From positions 1-51,372 of the forward strand of contig CACWOL010000017.1 in the NCBI GenBank assembly GCA_902762495.1: a stretch of 51,372 nucleotides of DNA, written 5' to 3'. The stretch's first letter is position 1; each line of letters starts with the position of its first letter. A model generated the notes under the pieces. It saw nothing but the letters and a program-made list of their open reading frames with translations. It did not search any database and was not told the DNA's origin. Below are positions 1-8,161 of the stretch, piece after piece. Origin of the DNA: an uncultured bacterium (lineage in GTDB: Bacteria; Verrucomicrobiota; Lentisphaeria; Victivallales; UBA1829). A program made the translations under genes and the position numbers.

Positions 1-5
1 CGTTT

Positions 6-70
6 CTGCAACTCTTTCCTTTTCCTCCGACGAGCTCCAAAGGCCCATTCTCGGAAAAGAAGAGTTGCAG
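6..70. repeat. Long imperfect inverted repeat
   Basis: Arms at 6-16 and 60-70 are perfectly complementary over 11 bases (CTGCAACTCTT against AAGAGTTGCAG). The pairing continues inward with two 2-base bulges, giving nearly 20 paired bases around a loop of about 22 bases. No clear T-run follows on either strand, so it is not a standard terminator. It lies just upstream of the GH3 gene's promoter and could be an operator-like cruciform or the end of an upstream transcript. The window edge prevents a decision. Confidence 0.6.
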
Positions 71-123
71 ACGTGAACAACAGGATATAACATACAAAAA
101 CGCATCTTTTCCGCGGAATCGGG

Positions 124-151
124 TTGCAACTCGCATTTGCGGGCTTATATT
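124..151 (+). promoter_or_regulatory. Promoter for the GH3 gene
   Basis: TTGCAA at 124-129 and TATATT at 146-151 are separated by 16 bases. The layout matches other promoter candidates in this window. It implies a leader of about 105 bases before the start at 263. Confidence 0.55.
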
Positions 152-262
152 ATCCTCATTCTGTTCGCATCAGGCGTAAACACAACGCTTTTTCCATTTC
201 AGCAACCCCCAACCGGACGGAACAGAAACATTCTGCCGTCCCAACCGTCACAGGAGCGATCC

Positions 263-2365
263 ATGAGCAAAGTTCAGGCAAAACGCGGCAAATTCGTGTG
301 GTACGACGACTCCCTCCCGTTCGAGGAACGCGTGGAGGCGATCATCAAAGCCATGACCGTGAAGGAAAAGGTCAGTCAGCTGCTGCACGACGCCCCCGCC
401 GTCGAACGCCTCGGCATCCCCGCCTACAACTACTGGAGCGAAGCCCTGCATGGCGTGGCCCGCGCGGGCATGGCGACCGTGTTCCCGCAGGCCATCGGCA
501 TGGCCGCCACGTTCGACACCGACCTGGAGTACCGCATGGGCTGCGCGATCGCCGTCGAGGCACGCGCGAAACACGCCGCAGCCAAACGGCTCTCCGGCGA
601 CAGCAGCACACCGATCTACCGCGGACTGACCTTCTGGAGCCCGAACATCAACATCTTCCGCGATCCGCGCTGGGGGCGCGGCCAGGAAACGTTCGGCGAA
701 GACCCGTACCTCACGGGCAAAATGGGTGCGGTATTCGTCCGCGCACTTCAGGGCGACGATCCGAAGTACCTGAAGCTCGCCGCCTGCGCGAAGCATTTCT
801 GGGGGCACAGCGGACCCGAGGCCGAACGCCACCAGTTCGACGCGAAAATCAGCAGGCGCGACGCGACGCAGACTTACCTGCCCGCGTTCAAGAAGCTCGT
901 GACCGAGGCGAAAGTCGAATCCGTGATGGGCGCGTACAACCGCACGAACGGACAGGTGTGCTGCGGCAGCGCGAAGTACATCAGGGAACTCCTCCGCAAA
1001 AAATGGGGGTTCCAGGGACATTTCGTCTCCGACTGCTGGGCCATCATGGACTTCCACCTGCACCACAAGGTCACGCCCGACCAGACCGCGTCCGCCGCCT
1101 ACGCGCTGAAGAACGGCTGCAACCTCAACTGCGGCTGCTCCTTCGAAAAGCTCCTCGACGCCTACGAGAAGAAGATGATTACGGAGGCCGACCTCGACGA
1201 AGCCCTTCGCCATGTGCTCATGACGCGCATGAAACTCGGCTGTTTCGACCGCGACGAACTCGTCCCGCTCGCGAAGACGCCGATCTCGAAGGTCCACTGT
1301 GCCGAACACCGCGCCATCGCGCTCGAAGCCGCGCGCAAGTCCGTCGTCCTGCTCAAGAACGACGGAATCCTCCCGCTCAAGCCGACCGCGAAACTCAACC
1401 TCACCGGCCCGAACCTGACCAGCCTCCCCGCGCTCTGGGGCAACTACAACGGGTTCTCCGACCACATGACCACCGTGCTGGAGGGCATCGCCGCCTGCGC
1501 CGATCCGGGCACCAGCTTCGAGCCGCGCAGCAGCGTGCCCCTGAACGGCCCCGCGGTCGACCTCTCCGCCCGGAGCTGGCTCTACGACAAGAAATTCCCG
1601 GTCGTCGCGGTCGTCGGGTTCGACGAGTCCATCGAGGGCGAGGAGAGCGACAGCACCGAACGCAACACCATCGCCCTGCCCGCCTCCCAGCGGTCCATGC
1701 TCGATTACCTTTACAAGGAAGGCTTCCGGGTCGTGCTCGTGGTCATGGCGGGCTCCCCGATCGACCTCCGCGAGGATGTGAAGAAGGCCGCCGCCATCGT
1801 GTACGCAGCTTACCCCGGCGAAGCGGGCGGCACGGCCATCGCCGAAGTCCTCTTCGGCAAAGTCTGCCCCTCCGGCCGGCTCCCGTTCACCTTCCCGATA
1901 AACCCGAAGAAACTCCCCGACTTCCACGACTACAGCATGGCGGCCCGCACCTACCGCTACATGAAGGACAACATCCTCTTCCCGTTCGGGTTCGGCCTCA
2001 GCTACACCGAGTTCGCATACTCCAACGCCCGCGTCGTCGATTCCCTCGCGAAGAAGGGGCGCGTAACCGTCTCCGCGAACGTCGCGAACGTCGGTGATTG
2101 CACGGGCGACGAGGTCGTCCAGCTGTACATCAGCCACACGAAGCCCGGCGTGGAGGCCCCGCTCGTCGAGCTGAAGGGGTTCAAGCGCGTCCGCCTCGAA
2201 CCGGGCGAATCGCAGCGCGTTTCCATCGACGTCCCCGCCGAGGCGTTCCGGCTTGTCGACGCCCAGGGCCGCTGGTTCATGCCGAAGGACGACGTCGAGA
2301 TCTTCTTCGGGCACGACAGCCGTACCCTCGCCTCGAAGGTCCTCACCGTCAAGCTCGCGAAGTAA
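263..2365 (+). CDS. Glycoside hydrolase family 3 beta-glycosidase
   Basis: This 700-residue protein is a GH3 beta-glucosidase or beta-xylosidase, a retaining enzyme that removes terminal sugars from beta-linked oligosaccharides. YNYWSEALHG (55-64) is typical of the xylosidase/glucosidase branch. CAKHF (175-179) carries the conserved Lys-His, and VSDCWA (255-260) holds the predicted nucleophile Asp257. The second GH3 domain begins near SVVLLKNDG, and a fibronectin III-like domain closes the C-terminus. The ATG at 263 has an AGGAG box 7 bases upstream. The frame is open upstream from a TTG at 137 and would then encode a hydrophobic N-terminus. I reject that start because it precedes the predicted -10 box at 146-151. 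Without it there is no signal peptide, so the enzyme is probably cytoplasmic and acts on imported oligosaccharides. Exact substrate is not readable. Confidence 0.9.
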   Translation: MSKVQAKRGKFVWYDDSLPFEERVEAIIKAMTVKEKVSQLLHDAPAVERLGIPAYNYWSEALHGVARAGMATVFPQAIGMAATFDTDLEYRMGCAIAVEARAKHAAAKRLSGDSSTPIYRGLTFWSPNINIFRDPRWGRGQETFGEDPYLTGKMGAVFVRALQGDDPKYLKLAACAKHFWGHSGPEAERHQFDAKISRRDATQTYLPAFKKLVTEAKVESVMGAYNRTNGQVCCGSAKYIRELLRKKWGFQGHFVSDCWAIMDFHLHHKVTPDQTASAAYALKNGCNLNCGCSFEKLLDAYEKKMITEADLDEALRHVLMTRMKLGCFDRDELVPLAKTPISKVHCAEHRAIALEAARKSVVLLKNDGILPLKPTAKLNLTGPNLTSLPALWGNYNGFSDHMTTVLEGIAACADPGTSFEPRSSVPLNGPAVDLSARSWLYDKKFPVVAVVGFDESIEGEESDSTERNTIALPASQRSMLDYLYKEGFRVVLVVMAGSPIDLREDVKKAAAIVYAAYPGEAGGTAIAEVLFGKVCPSGRLPFTFPINPKKLPDFHDYSMAARTYRYMKDNILFPFGFGLSYTEFAYSNARVVDSLAKKGRVTVSANVANVGDCTGDEVVQLYISHTKPGVEAPLVELKGFKRVRLEPGESQRVSIDVPAEAFRLVDAQGRWFMPKDDVEIFFGHDSRTLASKVLTVKLAK

Positions 2366-2380
2366 AACTCCATCTGCAAA

Positions 2381-2420
2381 GAACCCTATATACCTCGCAC
2401 GGCATATAGGGTTTCTTTTT
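2381..2420 (+). terminator. Rho-independent terminator after the GH3 gene
   Basis: A 10-base-pair stem (AACCCTATAT at 2381-2390 with ATATAGGGTT at 2403-2412) is followed by TCTTTTTT. It stops the GH3 transcript. The left side is only weakly T-rich on the minus strand, so termination of the opposing operon here is possible but less certain. Confidence 0.85.
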
Positions 2421-2440
2421 TTCAGATGAACGTGTGGTCT

Positions 2441-2767
2441 CTACGCCTGCCAGTGGCGGTTGACGGGCCAGTACTGGAAGGACGGCGTCTCGTACGGATG
2501 CGACTCCTTCATGGCCTTCAAGACATCTCCCAGCACGCTTTCCTCGACCACGAACTCCAGCTTCCATTCCTTCACGTGCTCCACGCGGCCCTGTTCGCCG
2601 AAGAACGGATGCGCGCCCTCCAGCGGGCGGAACTGCCCGGTCCCCTCGGTCTGCCAGCAGCAGGAATCGTAGTTGCCGAAATATCCTGCCCCGGCCTCGA
2701 AAATCGCCGTTTTCACGGCTTCCACATGCGAATCCGGCACATAAACATCAAGACGATAAAAATGCAT
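2441..2767 (-). CDS. NIF3/YqfO-like small PII-fold protein
   Basis: This 108-residue protein matches the stand-alone form of the domain inserted in YqfO/NIF3 proteins, a PII/CutA-like fold. The signature is GAG-x-x-GNYDSCCW near residues 26-37, followed by TGTGQF and a late HPYE motif. Family members of about 100 residues are widespread, but their role is not established, so I give none. An AAGGAG box lies 6 bases before the ATG at 2767. It is the last gene of the minus-strand array, 23 bases after rsmG, and ends close to the opposing GH3 terminator. Confidence 0.75.
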   Translation of the reverse strand: MHFYRLDVYVPDSHVEAVKTAIFEAGAGYFGNYDSCCWQTEGTGQFRPLEGAHPFFGEQGRVEHVKEWKLEFVVEESVLGDVLKAMKESHPYETPSFQYWPVNRHWQA

Positions 2768-2790
2768 AACGGCTCCTTATGGATACGTTC

Positions 2791-3462
2791 TCATGGTTTG
2801 CGGATGCGGAGGAAAAGGCGCGTGCCCGCCTCGTGCGGCAGCGGGAATTCCGCGGTGCGTTCGGCGCGAATGCGCTTATCGGCGGCCAGCGCGGGCCATT
2901 CGTCCGCGGTCTGGGACTCCGTACGGAACACGCACAGACTGCCGCCCTGCCCCAGCAGGTTGCGGCACTCTTTCACAAGATCGGGGGCGCCGGCGACCGC
3001 GCGCGCGGTGATCGTGCGGAATCCGCCCCGGTATTCCGGTTTCGCGGCGAGCTCGTTGGCGCGGGCGTGAACGGGATGCAGGTTGGCGAGTCCGCAGTCA
3101 GCGGCGGCGCGTTCCAGAAACGCGATCTTTTTGCCGCGCGAATCGATCGCGGTCACGTCGAGGCCGGGACGCGCGGCGGCCAGCGGGAACGCCGGGAGGC
3201 CCGCGCCGCATCCGACGTCCGCCATGCGCACGCCGTCGGCGAAGAGTTCCGGCAGGGCGCGGAGCGCCAGTACGCAGTCGCACACGTGCTTGCTCCAGTA
3301 GGCGTCCGGCGGGATCGCCGTCAGGTTCAGGGATTCGTTCGTTTCGTACAGCAGTTCGCCGTACCGCGTGCAGCGCGTCAGGAAGGTCTCCAAACAGTCC
3401 GCGCCGACGCATTCCAGCAGGAACGCGCGTTCGGCGGCATCCGGCGGCAGGAGCTCGATCAT
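2791..3462 (-). CDS. rsmG: 16S rRNA (guanine-527-N7)-methyltransferase RsmG
   Basis: The 223-residue product is RsmG (GidB), which methylates N7 of G527 in 16S rRNA with S-adenosylmethionine. Visible features are the N-terminal NESLNLTAI stretch, the SAM-binding motif DVGCGAGLP, and a following acidic position in VTAIDSRGKK, then FRTITARAV in the core. Length fits the family. The ATG at 3462 is preferred because GGAGG stands 7 bases upstream. A GTG two codons earlier is too close to that box. The start lies 2 bases after the stop of the upstream membrane protein gene, so the two are probably co-transcribed. Confidence 0.92.
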   Translation of the reverse strand: MIELLPPDAAERAFLLECVGADCLETFLTRCTRYGELLYETNESLNLTAIPPDAYWSKHVCDCVLALRALPELFADGVRMADVGCGAGLPAFPLAAARPGLDVTAIDSRGKKIAFLERAAADCGLANLHPVHARANELAAKPEYRGGFRTITARAVAGAPDLVKECRNLLGQGGSLCVFRTESQTADEWPALAADKRIRAERTAEFPLPHEAGTRLFLRIRKP

Positions 3463-3464
3463 GT

Positions 3465-4004
3465 TCACGCCTCCACGGCGCAATAACAGGACATCGCGCC
3501 CAGCAGCAGGAAAAACGCGGCGGAGGTCCAGCGCACGGCGGAGTTGCGGAACGACAGCCGGAACCAGTCGCGGAGCCAGTACGGCTTGGCCGAGATCACG
3601 ATCCCGATCACGCCCGCGAGAAGCAGGAGCGCCGCCAGCACGGGATAACCCGGCAGCTGCACCGGATACGCGGCCTTCAGCACGGCATGCGCGCCGAGGA
3701 TCAGGATCGCGGCGGCGGCCCGCGCGAAGAGGTAGTTCAGGAAGATCGCGGCGAGCACGATGGCGACGAGGATCAGCGGCAGGATGAACATCTGGAACGG
3801 TGAATCCGGCATGAAGATCGGCCGGATGTTCGGGATGCACCAGAGCAGAGCAACCGCCCCCAGGATCGTGCCGGAGATGCGTTCGCGCGGGATCTTGTCG
3901 TACAGCGCGCGCACGGCGGGGCCGCGCCGCACGGTCAGGATGAACGCGGCGGCGGCGACGAGCGAGACGGCTGCGGCGATGGCGAGCACGGTGGAAAGCG
4001 GCAT
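3465..4004 (-). CDS. Small multi-pass membrane protein, unknown
   Basis: I do not recognise this 179-residue protein. It is strongly hydrophobic, with an N-terminal segment at about 5-25 and four or so further membrane segments, the clearest at about 71-107, 118-136 and 158-176. A basic stretch lies after the first helix (RRGPAVRALYDKIPRER). No catalytic motif is visible. The gene begins 6 bases after the PEGA lipoprotein gene and ends 2 bases before rsmG, so it belongs to the same transcription unit. A part in the PEGA/FHA/Tad envelope assembly is possible but is inference from position only. Confidence 0.7.
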   Translation of the reverse strand: MPLSTVLAIAAAVSLVAAAAFILTVRRGPAVRALYDKIPRERISGTILGAVALLWCIPNIRPIFMPDSPFQMFILPLILVAIVLAAIFLNYLFARAAAAILILGAHAVLKAAYPVQLPGYPVLAALLLLAGVIGIVISAKPYWLRDWFRLSFRNSAVRWTSAAFFLLLGAMSCYCAVEA

Positions 4005-4010
4005 GGATGC

Positions 4011-5381
4011 TTACTCCCCGTCGATGATGTTCAGCGGGATGATCTCCTTGATGTCATCCCTGTTGTATTCGCTGGTGATGCCGGCGGAATGTCGGAACGA
4101 GAACTTCTTCGAATCCTCAGAATACTTGTCGGTCAGGCGGCCGGTGTACTTGCTGCCGTTCTTCAGGACGATCGTGGTGTCGGGCAGCCAGAGACTGATC
4201 TCCGAAACCTGCGCGGTCTTGCCCTTGCCGACCGTGACCGTGACGTCCTTCACATCGGGCTTGGCGTGCTTGTTCGACACGGTGATCGTATGCTCGCCGG
4301 AGGTGAGATTCTTGATCGTCACGCGTTTGGAGATGTCGCGCGATTTCCCCTCGGGTTCGGTCCGGCAGACGAACTTGCCGTCGAGATAGACGTTCACGCC
4401 GGGCGGGTTTACGGAAAGGATGATCGTGCCGAGGTTCGAGTCGAGCGTGAACGTGCGGTCCATGGGCTCGCCCGGATGGACCGTGACGGTCTGCTCCAGC
4501 GTGTCGTAGCCATCCTTGCTCAGGCGGATCGTGTAGTCGCCGGCGTCGATGATGTCGCGCTTGTAGGGCGTCAGGCCGTAGTCGATGCCGTTGATGAAGA
4601 GCGCCGCGCCGGTCGGTTCGCTGTCGATCGAGAGGGAACCGGGGAGCATTTCCATCTGGGCGTTCACCTCGGTCGTCTCGTCGCGGTTCACCGTGACGAT
4701 CTTCTCGTAGGGCTTGTATCCGTTTTTCGTGAGGCGGATCTTGTGCTGCCCCTGTTCGAGGAAGTCATTGAACGGCGTGAGCCCGTAGGTCTGGCCGTCG
4801 ATCTCGATCTCGGCGGCTTCCGGCGTGCTCTCCAGCGCCAGCGTGCCGATGTTGTTCATCAGCGGCACGTTGATCAGGATCGGACGGCCGTTCTGCACCT
4901 TCCAGGAGATGTCGCGGCGCGTGTAGCCCTGCATCTGCACGGAGGCGGAATAGGAGCCGAGCGCGAGGTCGGGCAGCAGGACCGGCGTGTCGCCGATCTC
5001 CTTGCCGTTCATCTGCACGTGCGCGCCGACGGGATCGGAATTGATGATGACCGTGGCGTTCTCCGGCACGAGCACGGCATGCGCCTCGACCTGACGCCCG
5101 GGGACGACGTTCACCGGGAGCCACGCGGGTTCGTAGCCGTCCATGGAGAATTTCACGATGTACATGGCGGAAGGCACGGGCTTGGTCACGTACGGCGTGG
5201 TGGACCAGGTCTTGCCGAGAATGGAGATTTCCGCGCCGGAAGGCTCGGACGTGATGTTCATGCTGCCGTAGTCGCTCGTGTCCTTTTCTTCGGAGGCCTT
5301 CTTTTCGCAGGAAGGCAGGAGGACGAGGGCGGCCGCGGCGAAGACGGAACAGACAGCAGAGAAAAGAGTACGTTTCATCAT
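4011..5381 (-). CDS. PEGA-repeat lipoprotein
   Basis: This 456-residue protein starts with a lipoprotein signal (hydrophobic 4-21, lipobox LPSC with Cys25), so it should be anchored in a membrane facing the periplasm or surface. It then has five PEGA-type beta repeats at about 41-108, 109-178, 179-247, 248-317 and 318-395. Each starts with a strand followed by SEPSGA, SDPVGA, STPEAA, SEPTGA or VNPPGV, and most end in a DGY or NGY turn. The last 60 residues form a separate basic/acidic beta domain containing VLKNGSKYTG. PEGA repeats are extracytoplasmic surface or envelope modules of uncertain ligand. The gene follows the FHA gene by one base, and the two products could form an inner-face/outer-face pair. 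Two adjacent ATGs (5381, 5378) are possible starts. Confidence 0.88.
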   Translation of the reverse strand: MMKRTLFSAVCSVFAAAALVLLPSCEKKASEEKDTSDYGSMNITSEPSGAEISILGKTWSTTPYVTKPVPSAMYIVKFSMDGYEPAWLPVNVVPGRQVEAHAVLVPENATVIINSDPVGAHVQMNGKEIGDTPVLLPDLALGSYSASVQMQGYTRRDISWKVQNGRPILINVPLMNNIGTLALESTPEAAEIEIDGQTYGLTPFNDFLEQGQHKIRLTKNGYKPYEKIVTVNRDETTEVNAQMEMLPGSLSIDSEPTGAALFINGIDYGLTPYKRDIIDAGDYTIRLSKDGYDTLEQTVTVHPGEPMDRTFTLDSNLGTIILSVNPPGVNVYLDGKFVCRTEPEGKSRDISKRVTIKNLTSGEHTITVSNKHAKPDVKDVTVTVGKGKTAQVSEISLWLPDTTIVLKNGSKYTGRLTDKYSEDSKKFSFRHSAGITSEYNRDDIKEIIPLNIIDGE

Positions 5382-5382
5382 A

Positions 5383-6840
5383 TCAGTTGTTCCCCACAGA
5401 CAGTTTTTTCTCGATTTTGATTTTGCTTTCCCGGATGCCCTGATAGGTCTTGCTGTCGGGCGGGAAGATCGAAAGCAGGCGGTTGCACTCGGCGATGGCC
5501 TTGTCGTACTCGCGGAGCTCGTAGAAGAGGCGGACGTTCTTCAGCCCCTCCTGGCGGATTTCCTCGAGTTTGGCCTCGGCCTTCGCGAGACCGTCGCGGG
5601 CGGTCTTCCACTCGGGCGGCTTCGGGTCGTCGAAGAGCTGGTAGCGCCGCAGGGCGAGCTTGTAGTTCGAAATGGCCTTCGGCAGGTTGGACGGCGTGGT
5701 GTCGATGCTGCGGAACGCCTCCTCCGCGACGAAGAGGAACGTGCGGGCGTCCTCCAGGATGCGGTCGACGTTCTGCGAGATCACGCCGAGGTCGTATTCG
5801 TCGAGCAGCGTCTCGTTGATGATGGTCTCCACGCGGTTGAACGTCTCGGAAACGTCGTTGGACACCTTCACGTCGCAGAACTTGTTGTCGAATCCGACCA
5901 TGATGCGGCGGTGCTGACGGTTGTCCTGCGAAGTCCCGGCGATCTTCTCCTGCTGGAGCTCCATGAATCCGGTGTCGAGGATCTGCTGTTTGAGCTTGGC
6001 GATCAGCTCGTCCGGGACGGGATCCTTGAAGAGCTCGTAGTAACGGCGCTTGTTCTGCGGCTCGTCCAGCGTGACCTCCATCTGGCCGTTCTCGATCTGG
6101 AGCACGAAACGGAACACGGCGGTCCCCGCCACGGATTCCTTTTCGTAGTAGAGGACGAAGGGGTTTTCAACTTTCTGCTTCGCGACGGGCTGGCCGGAGG
6201 ACGTCTGCGGACCTTCGTTCAGCTTGAGGAAGAGCCACAAACCGACGATCGCGGCCAGAAGTACGATCAGGGCGAAGATCACGTTGCCCAGGAACTTTTT
6301 GGAACCGGACGGATGCGGCTTGTCCTGTTTTTTCTTGAAGAGGCCGTGCGGGACCTCCGCGGGCTGAGGCGCGGGCTGAGGCACGGGCTGAGGTGCGGGA
6401 GCCGGAGCAGGAGCCGGCTGTTTCGGGACAGGTCCCGTGGCGGTCGGGATCGAGGACGTCGTATTCGGGCGGAAGAAGAAAGCCGACTGCTGCGGCTGCG
6501 CGGAGGAAGCAGGCTGGACGGACGGAGCCGGATTCGCAGCCGGAGCCGCTCCGGAATCAATGCAGCGGAGGAGCTGGTCGCCAATGGTGATGACGGCCCC
6601 GGGATTGAGCGGGGAAGCGCCGATCACGGGCACATCGTCGACGAGCGTGCCATTCGTGCTGCCGAGGTCGCGGATCAGCCAGTTCCCGGCCGCGTCGCGT
6701 TCGATTTTCGCATGGTAGCGGGAGACGCCGCCCATCGGCAGCTGGATGGTATTGTCGCTCTCCCGTCCGATCGTAGCGCCGGCCGGCGAAAGCTCCATCG
6801 TCTGCCCGGTCTGGGCGCCGTTCAGATACATGATTTTCAT
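5383..6840 (-). CDS. FHA-domain transmembrane protein
   Basis: The 485-residue protein has an N-terminal FHA phosphothreonine-binding domain (1-95) with the key residues intact: GRE at 25-27, SRYH at 40-43 and GSTNG at 60-64. A Pro/Ala/Gln-rich linker (about 97-165) with PAPAPAPAP repeats follows. A basic patch and one membrane helix (183-207) come next. The large C-terminal part ends in a helical, TPR-like tail (about 410-485). The FHA domain is therefore predicted to be cytoplasmic and the C-terminal part periplasmic. Start at 6840 begins the FHA fold directly, and its ATG overlaps the DUF192 stop by 4 bases. An upstream in-frame start would add 18 residues that do not look like FHA. Partners could be phosphorylated subunits of the neighbouring Tad set, which is inference. 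Confidence 0.88.
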   Translation of the reverse strand: MKIMYLNGAQTGQTMELSPAGATIGRESDNTIQLPMGGVSRYHAKIERDAAGNWLIRDLGSTNGTLVDDVPVIGASPLNPGAVITIGDQLLRCIDSGAAPAANPAPSVQPASSAQPQQSAFFFRPNTTSSIPTATGPVPKQPAPAPAPAPQPVPQPAPQPAEVPHGLFKKKQDKPHPSGSKKFLGNVIFALIVLLAAIVGLWLFLKLNEGPQTSSGQPVAKQKVENPFVLYYEKESVAGTAVFRFVLQIENGQMEVTLDEPQNKRRYYELFKDPVPDELIAKLKQQILDTGFMELQQEKIAGTSQDNRQHRRIMVGFDNKFCDVKVSNDVSETFNRVETIINETLLDEYDLGVISQNVDRILEDARTFLFVAEEAFRSIDTTPSNLPKAISNYKLALRRYQLFDDPKPPEWKTARDGLAKAEAKLEEIRQEGLKNVRLFYELREYDKAIAECNRLLSIFPPDSKTYQGIRESKIKIEKKLSVGNN

Positions 6841-7274
6841 ACTGTCGGATTCTCCTTGCTGGGGCACACAGTGCTTTGTTCCCCGGCTGTACAAGTGGAA
6901 TACTTGGTCCGTTTCTCAGGCGGGACCGTCTCGGCGTTCAGATCCAGACGGTCGCCCGGCAGAGTGCCCGTGTGCGCGAGCGCGCCCGCGGGCAGTTCGA
7001 TCACAGACTGCGCCCCCCTGCACGAAACGACCGGACGCCATGGACGGCAGTCCGGATGCGTCGCCAGGACGGTGTTGTCCGCCCCGAGGAAGGCCACGTC
7101 TATGGAAAACGTCATAAAAAACGTATGGATGCTGGAACAGGACGGAAAGACCATCGCGTCGATCCCGATCTGCTCGAACGGGCGTCCGATCATTCCACGC
7201 AGGCGGTCGCCGAACGACACGGCCTGGTAGGTCCGGTAGGAAAGCACGGTCTGTCTCGTCAGGTTCCGTATCAT
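6837..7274 (-). CDS. DUF192 family protein
   Basis: A 145-residue DUF192 protein. Typical features are the early F-x-RLRGMIGRP stretch, the SSIHTFFMTFSIDVAFLG core and the VIELPAGA loop near the end. DUF192 proteins are small beta-rich proteins of unknown biochemical role, often exported, and are found beside Tad genes in several phyla. No clear signal peptide is seen here. The gene overlaps tadC by 4 bases (ATGA) at its start and the FHA gene by 4 bases at its end, so translation is probably coupled across all three. The tail after the core is Thr/Cys-rich and looks non-conserved. Confidence 0.85.
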   Translation of the reverse strand: MIRNLTRQTVLSYRTYQAVSFGDRLRGMIGRPFEQIGIDAMVFPSCSSIHTFFMTFSIDVAFLGADNTVLATHPDCRPWRPVVSCRGAQSVIELPAGALAHTGTLPGDRLDLNAETVPPEKRTKYSTCTAGEQSTVCPSKENPTV

Positions 7275-8149
7275 TGGAACATCTCCAGCGCGCGCATCAG
7301 CATCGGCGCGATGACCACGGTGAACACGGCGGGGAAGATCAGCAGCGCCACCGGGAACAGGATCTTCACGGGCGCTTCGCTCGCGAGCTTCTCGGCGCGC
7401 GCGAACCGTTTCGCGCGGAGCTGTTCCGCTTGGATGCGAAGGACCTGGCCGATGCTCACGCCGAGCTCGTCGGACTGGACGATCGCGTTCATGACGCTGG
7501 TCAGTTCGGGCTGGCGGACGCGCTGCGTCATTTCCTTCAGCGCGGTCTGGCGCGGCCTGCCGAGCTGGATCTCGTGCAGCGCCTTGCGGAGTTCGAGGCC
7601 GAGCTCGTCCGCCGGGCGGCGGCCCAGGATGTCGCGCAGGGCCGTCACGAAGTCCTTGCCGGCCTCGACGGACAGCGTCAGCAGGTCCAGCACGTTCGGC
7701 AGGGCTTTCAATATCTGCAGATGCCGCTTCGTGATCAGGCTGCGGAGCCACACCTGCGGATACAGCACCGCGCAGAACAGCACCAGGATCCCCGCCATCG
7801 CGTTGTCCGAGGCGAAGAAAAGGATCGTGAACAGGACGCCGAGCGCGCCGAACAGGATACGCACCGTCATGAACTGCTCGGCCGTCAAAACCTGTTCATA
7901 GCCTGCCATCGCGAGCTGTTCGCGCAGTTTCTTCATCGTCCCGGCAAGGGATTCCGAAGAGCAGAGACGCCGGAAGTTCGGCGTGAACGGCAGGAAGATG
8001 CGGAAAAGCACCGGGATGGGCCGGGCGTCCTCGCCGAACTGCGCCTTCTCGACGTCGATCGCGGAGATCATCTCCGCGACGAGCAGCACCACGGACGCCG
8101 CGCACAGGCCGGCGAAAACACTTGCCAGAAGCATGAATATCTGATCCAT
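7271..8149 (-). CDS. tadC: TadC-like type II secretion F-family platform protein
   Basis: 292 residues with a T2SF/GspF domain. Membrane segments are at about 7-28, 105-135 and 260-285. A cytoplasmic helical part runs between them, including LPNVLDLLTLSVEAGKDF and the QSDELGVSIGQVLR motif typical of TadC. TadB and TadC form the inner-membrane platform on which the TadA ATPase acts in Tad pilus or secretion systems. A strong GGAGG box precedes the ATG at 8149. The gene starts 12 bases after tadB and overlaps the DUF192 gene at its end. TadC rather than TadB is assigned from order and the QSDELG motif. Confidence 0.88.
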   Translation of the reverse strand: MDQIFMLLASVFAGLCAASVVLLVAEMISAIDVEKAQFGEDARPIPVLFRIFLPFTPNFRRLCSSESLAGTMKKLREQLAMAGYEQVLTAEQFMTVRILFGALGVLFTILFFASDNAMAGILVLFCAVLYPQVWLRSLITKRHLQILKALPNVLDLLTLSVEAGKDFVTALRDILGRRPADELGLELRKALHEIQLGRPRQTALKEMTQRVRQPELTSVMNAIVQSDELGVSIGQVLRIQAEQLRAKRFARAEKLASEAPVKILFPVALLIFPAVFTVVIAPMLMRALEMFQ

Positions 8150-8161
8150 ATCCCGTCCTCC

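Noticed and set aside
137..262. N-terminal extension of the GH3 protein that would give a signal-like helix
   Set aside because: Its TTG start lies upstream of the predicted -10 box at 146-151, and the ATG at 263 has a good ribosome site.
248..2314. Long open frame opposite the GH3 gene
   Set aside because: It mirrors a motif-complete GH3 gene. High GC at third positions opens antisense frames; the peptide is Arg/Gly/Val-rich with no family features.
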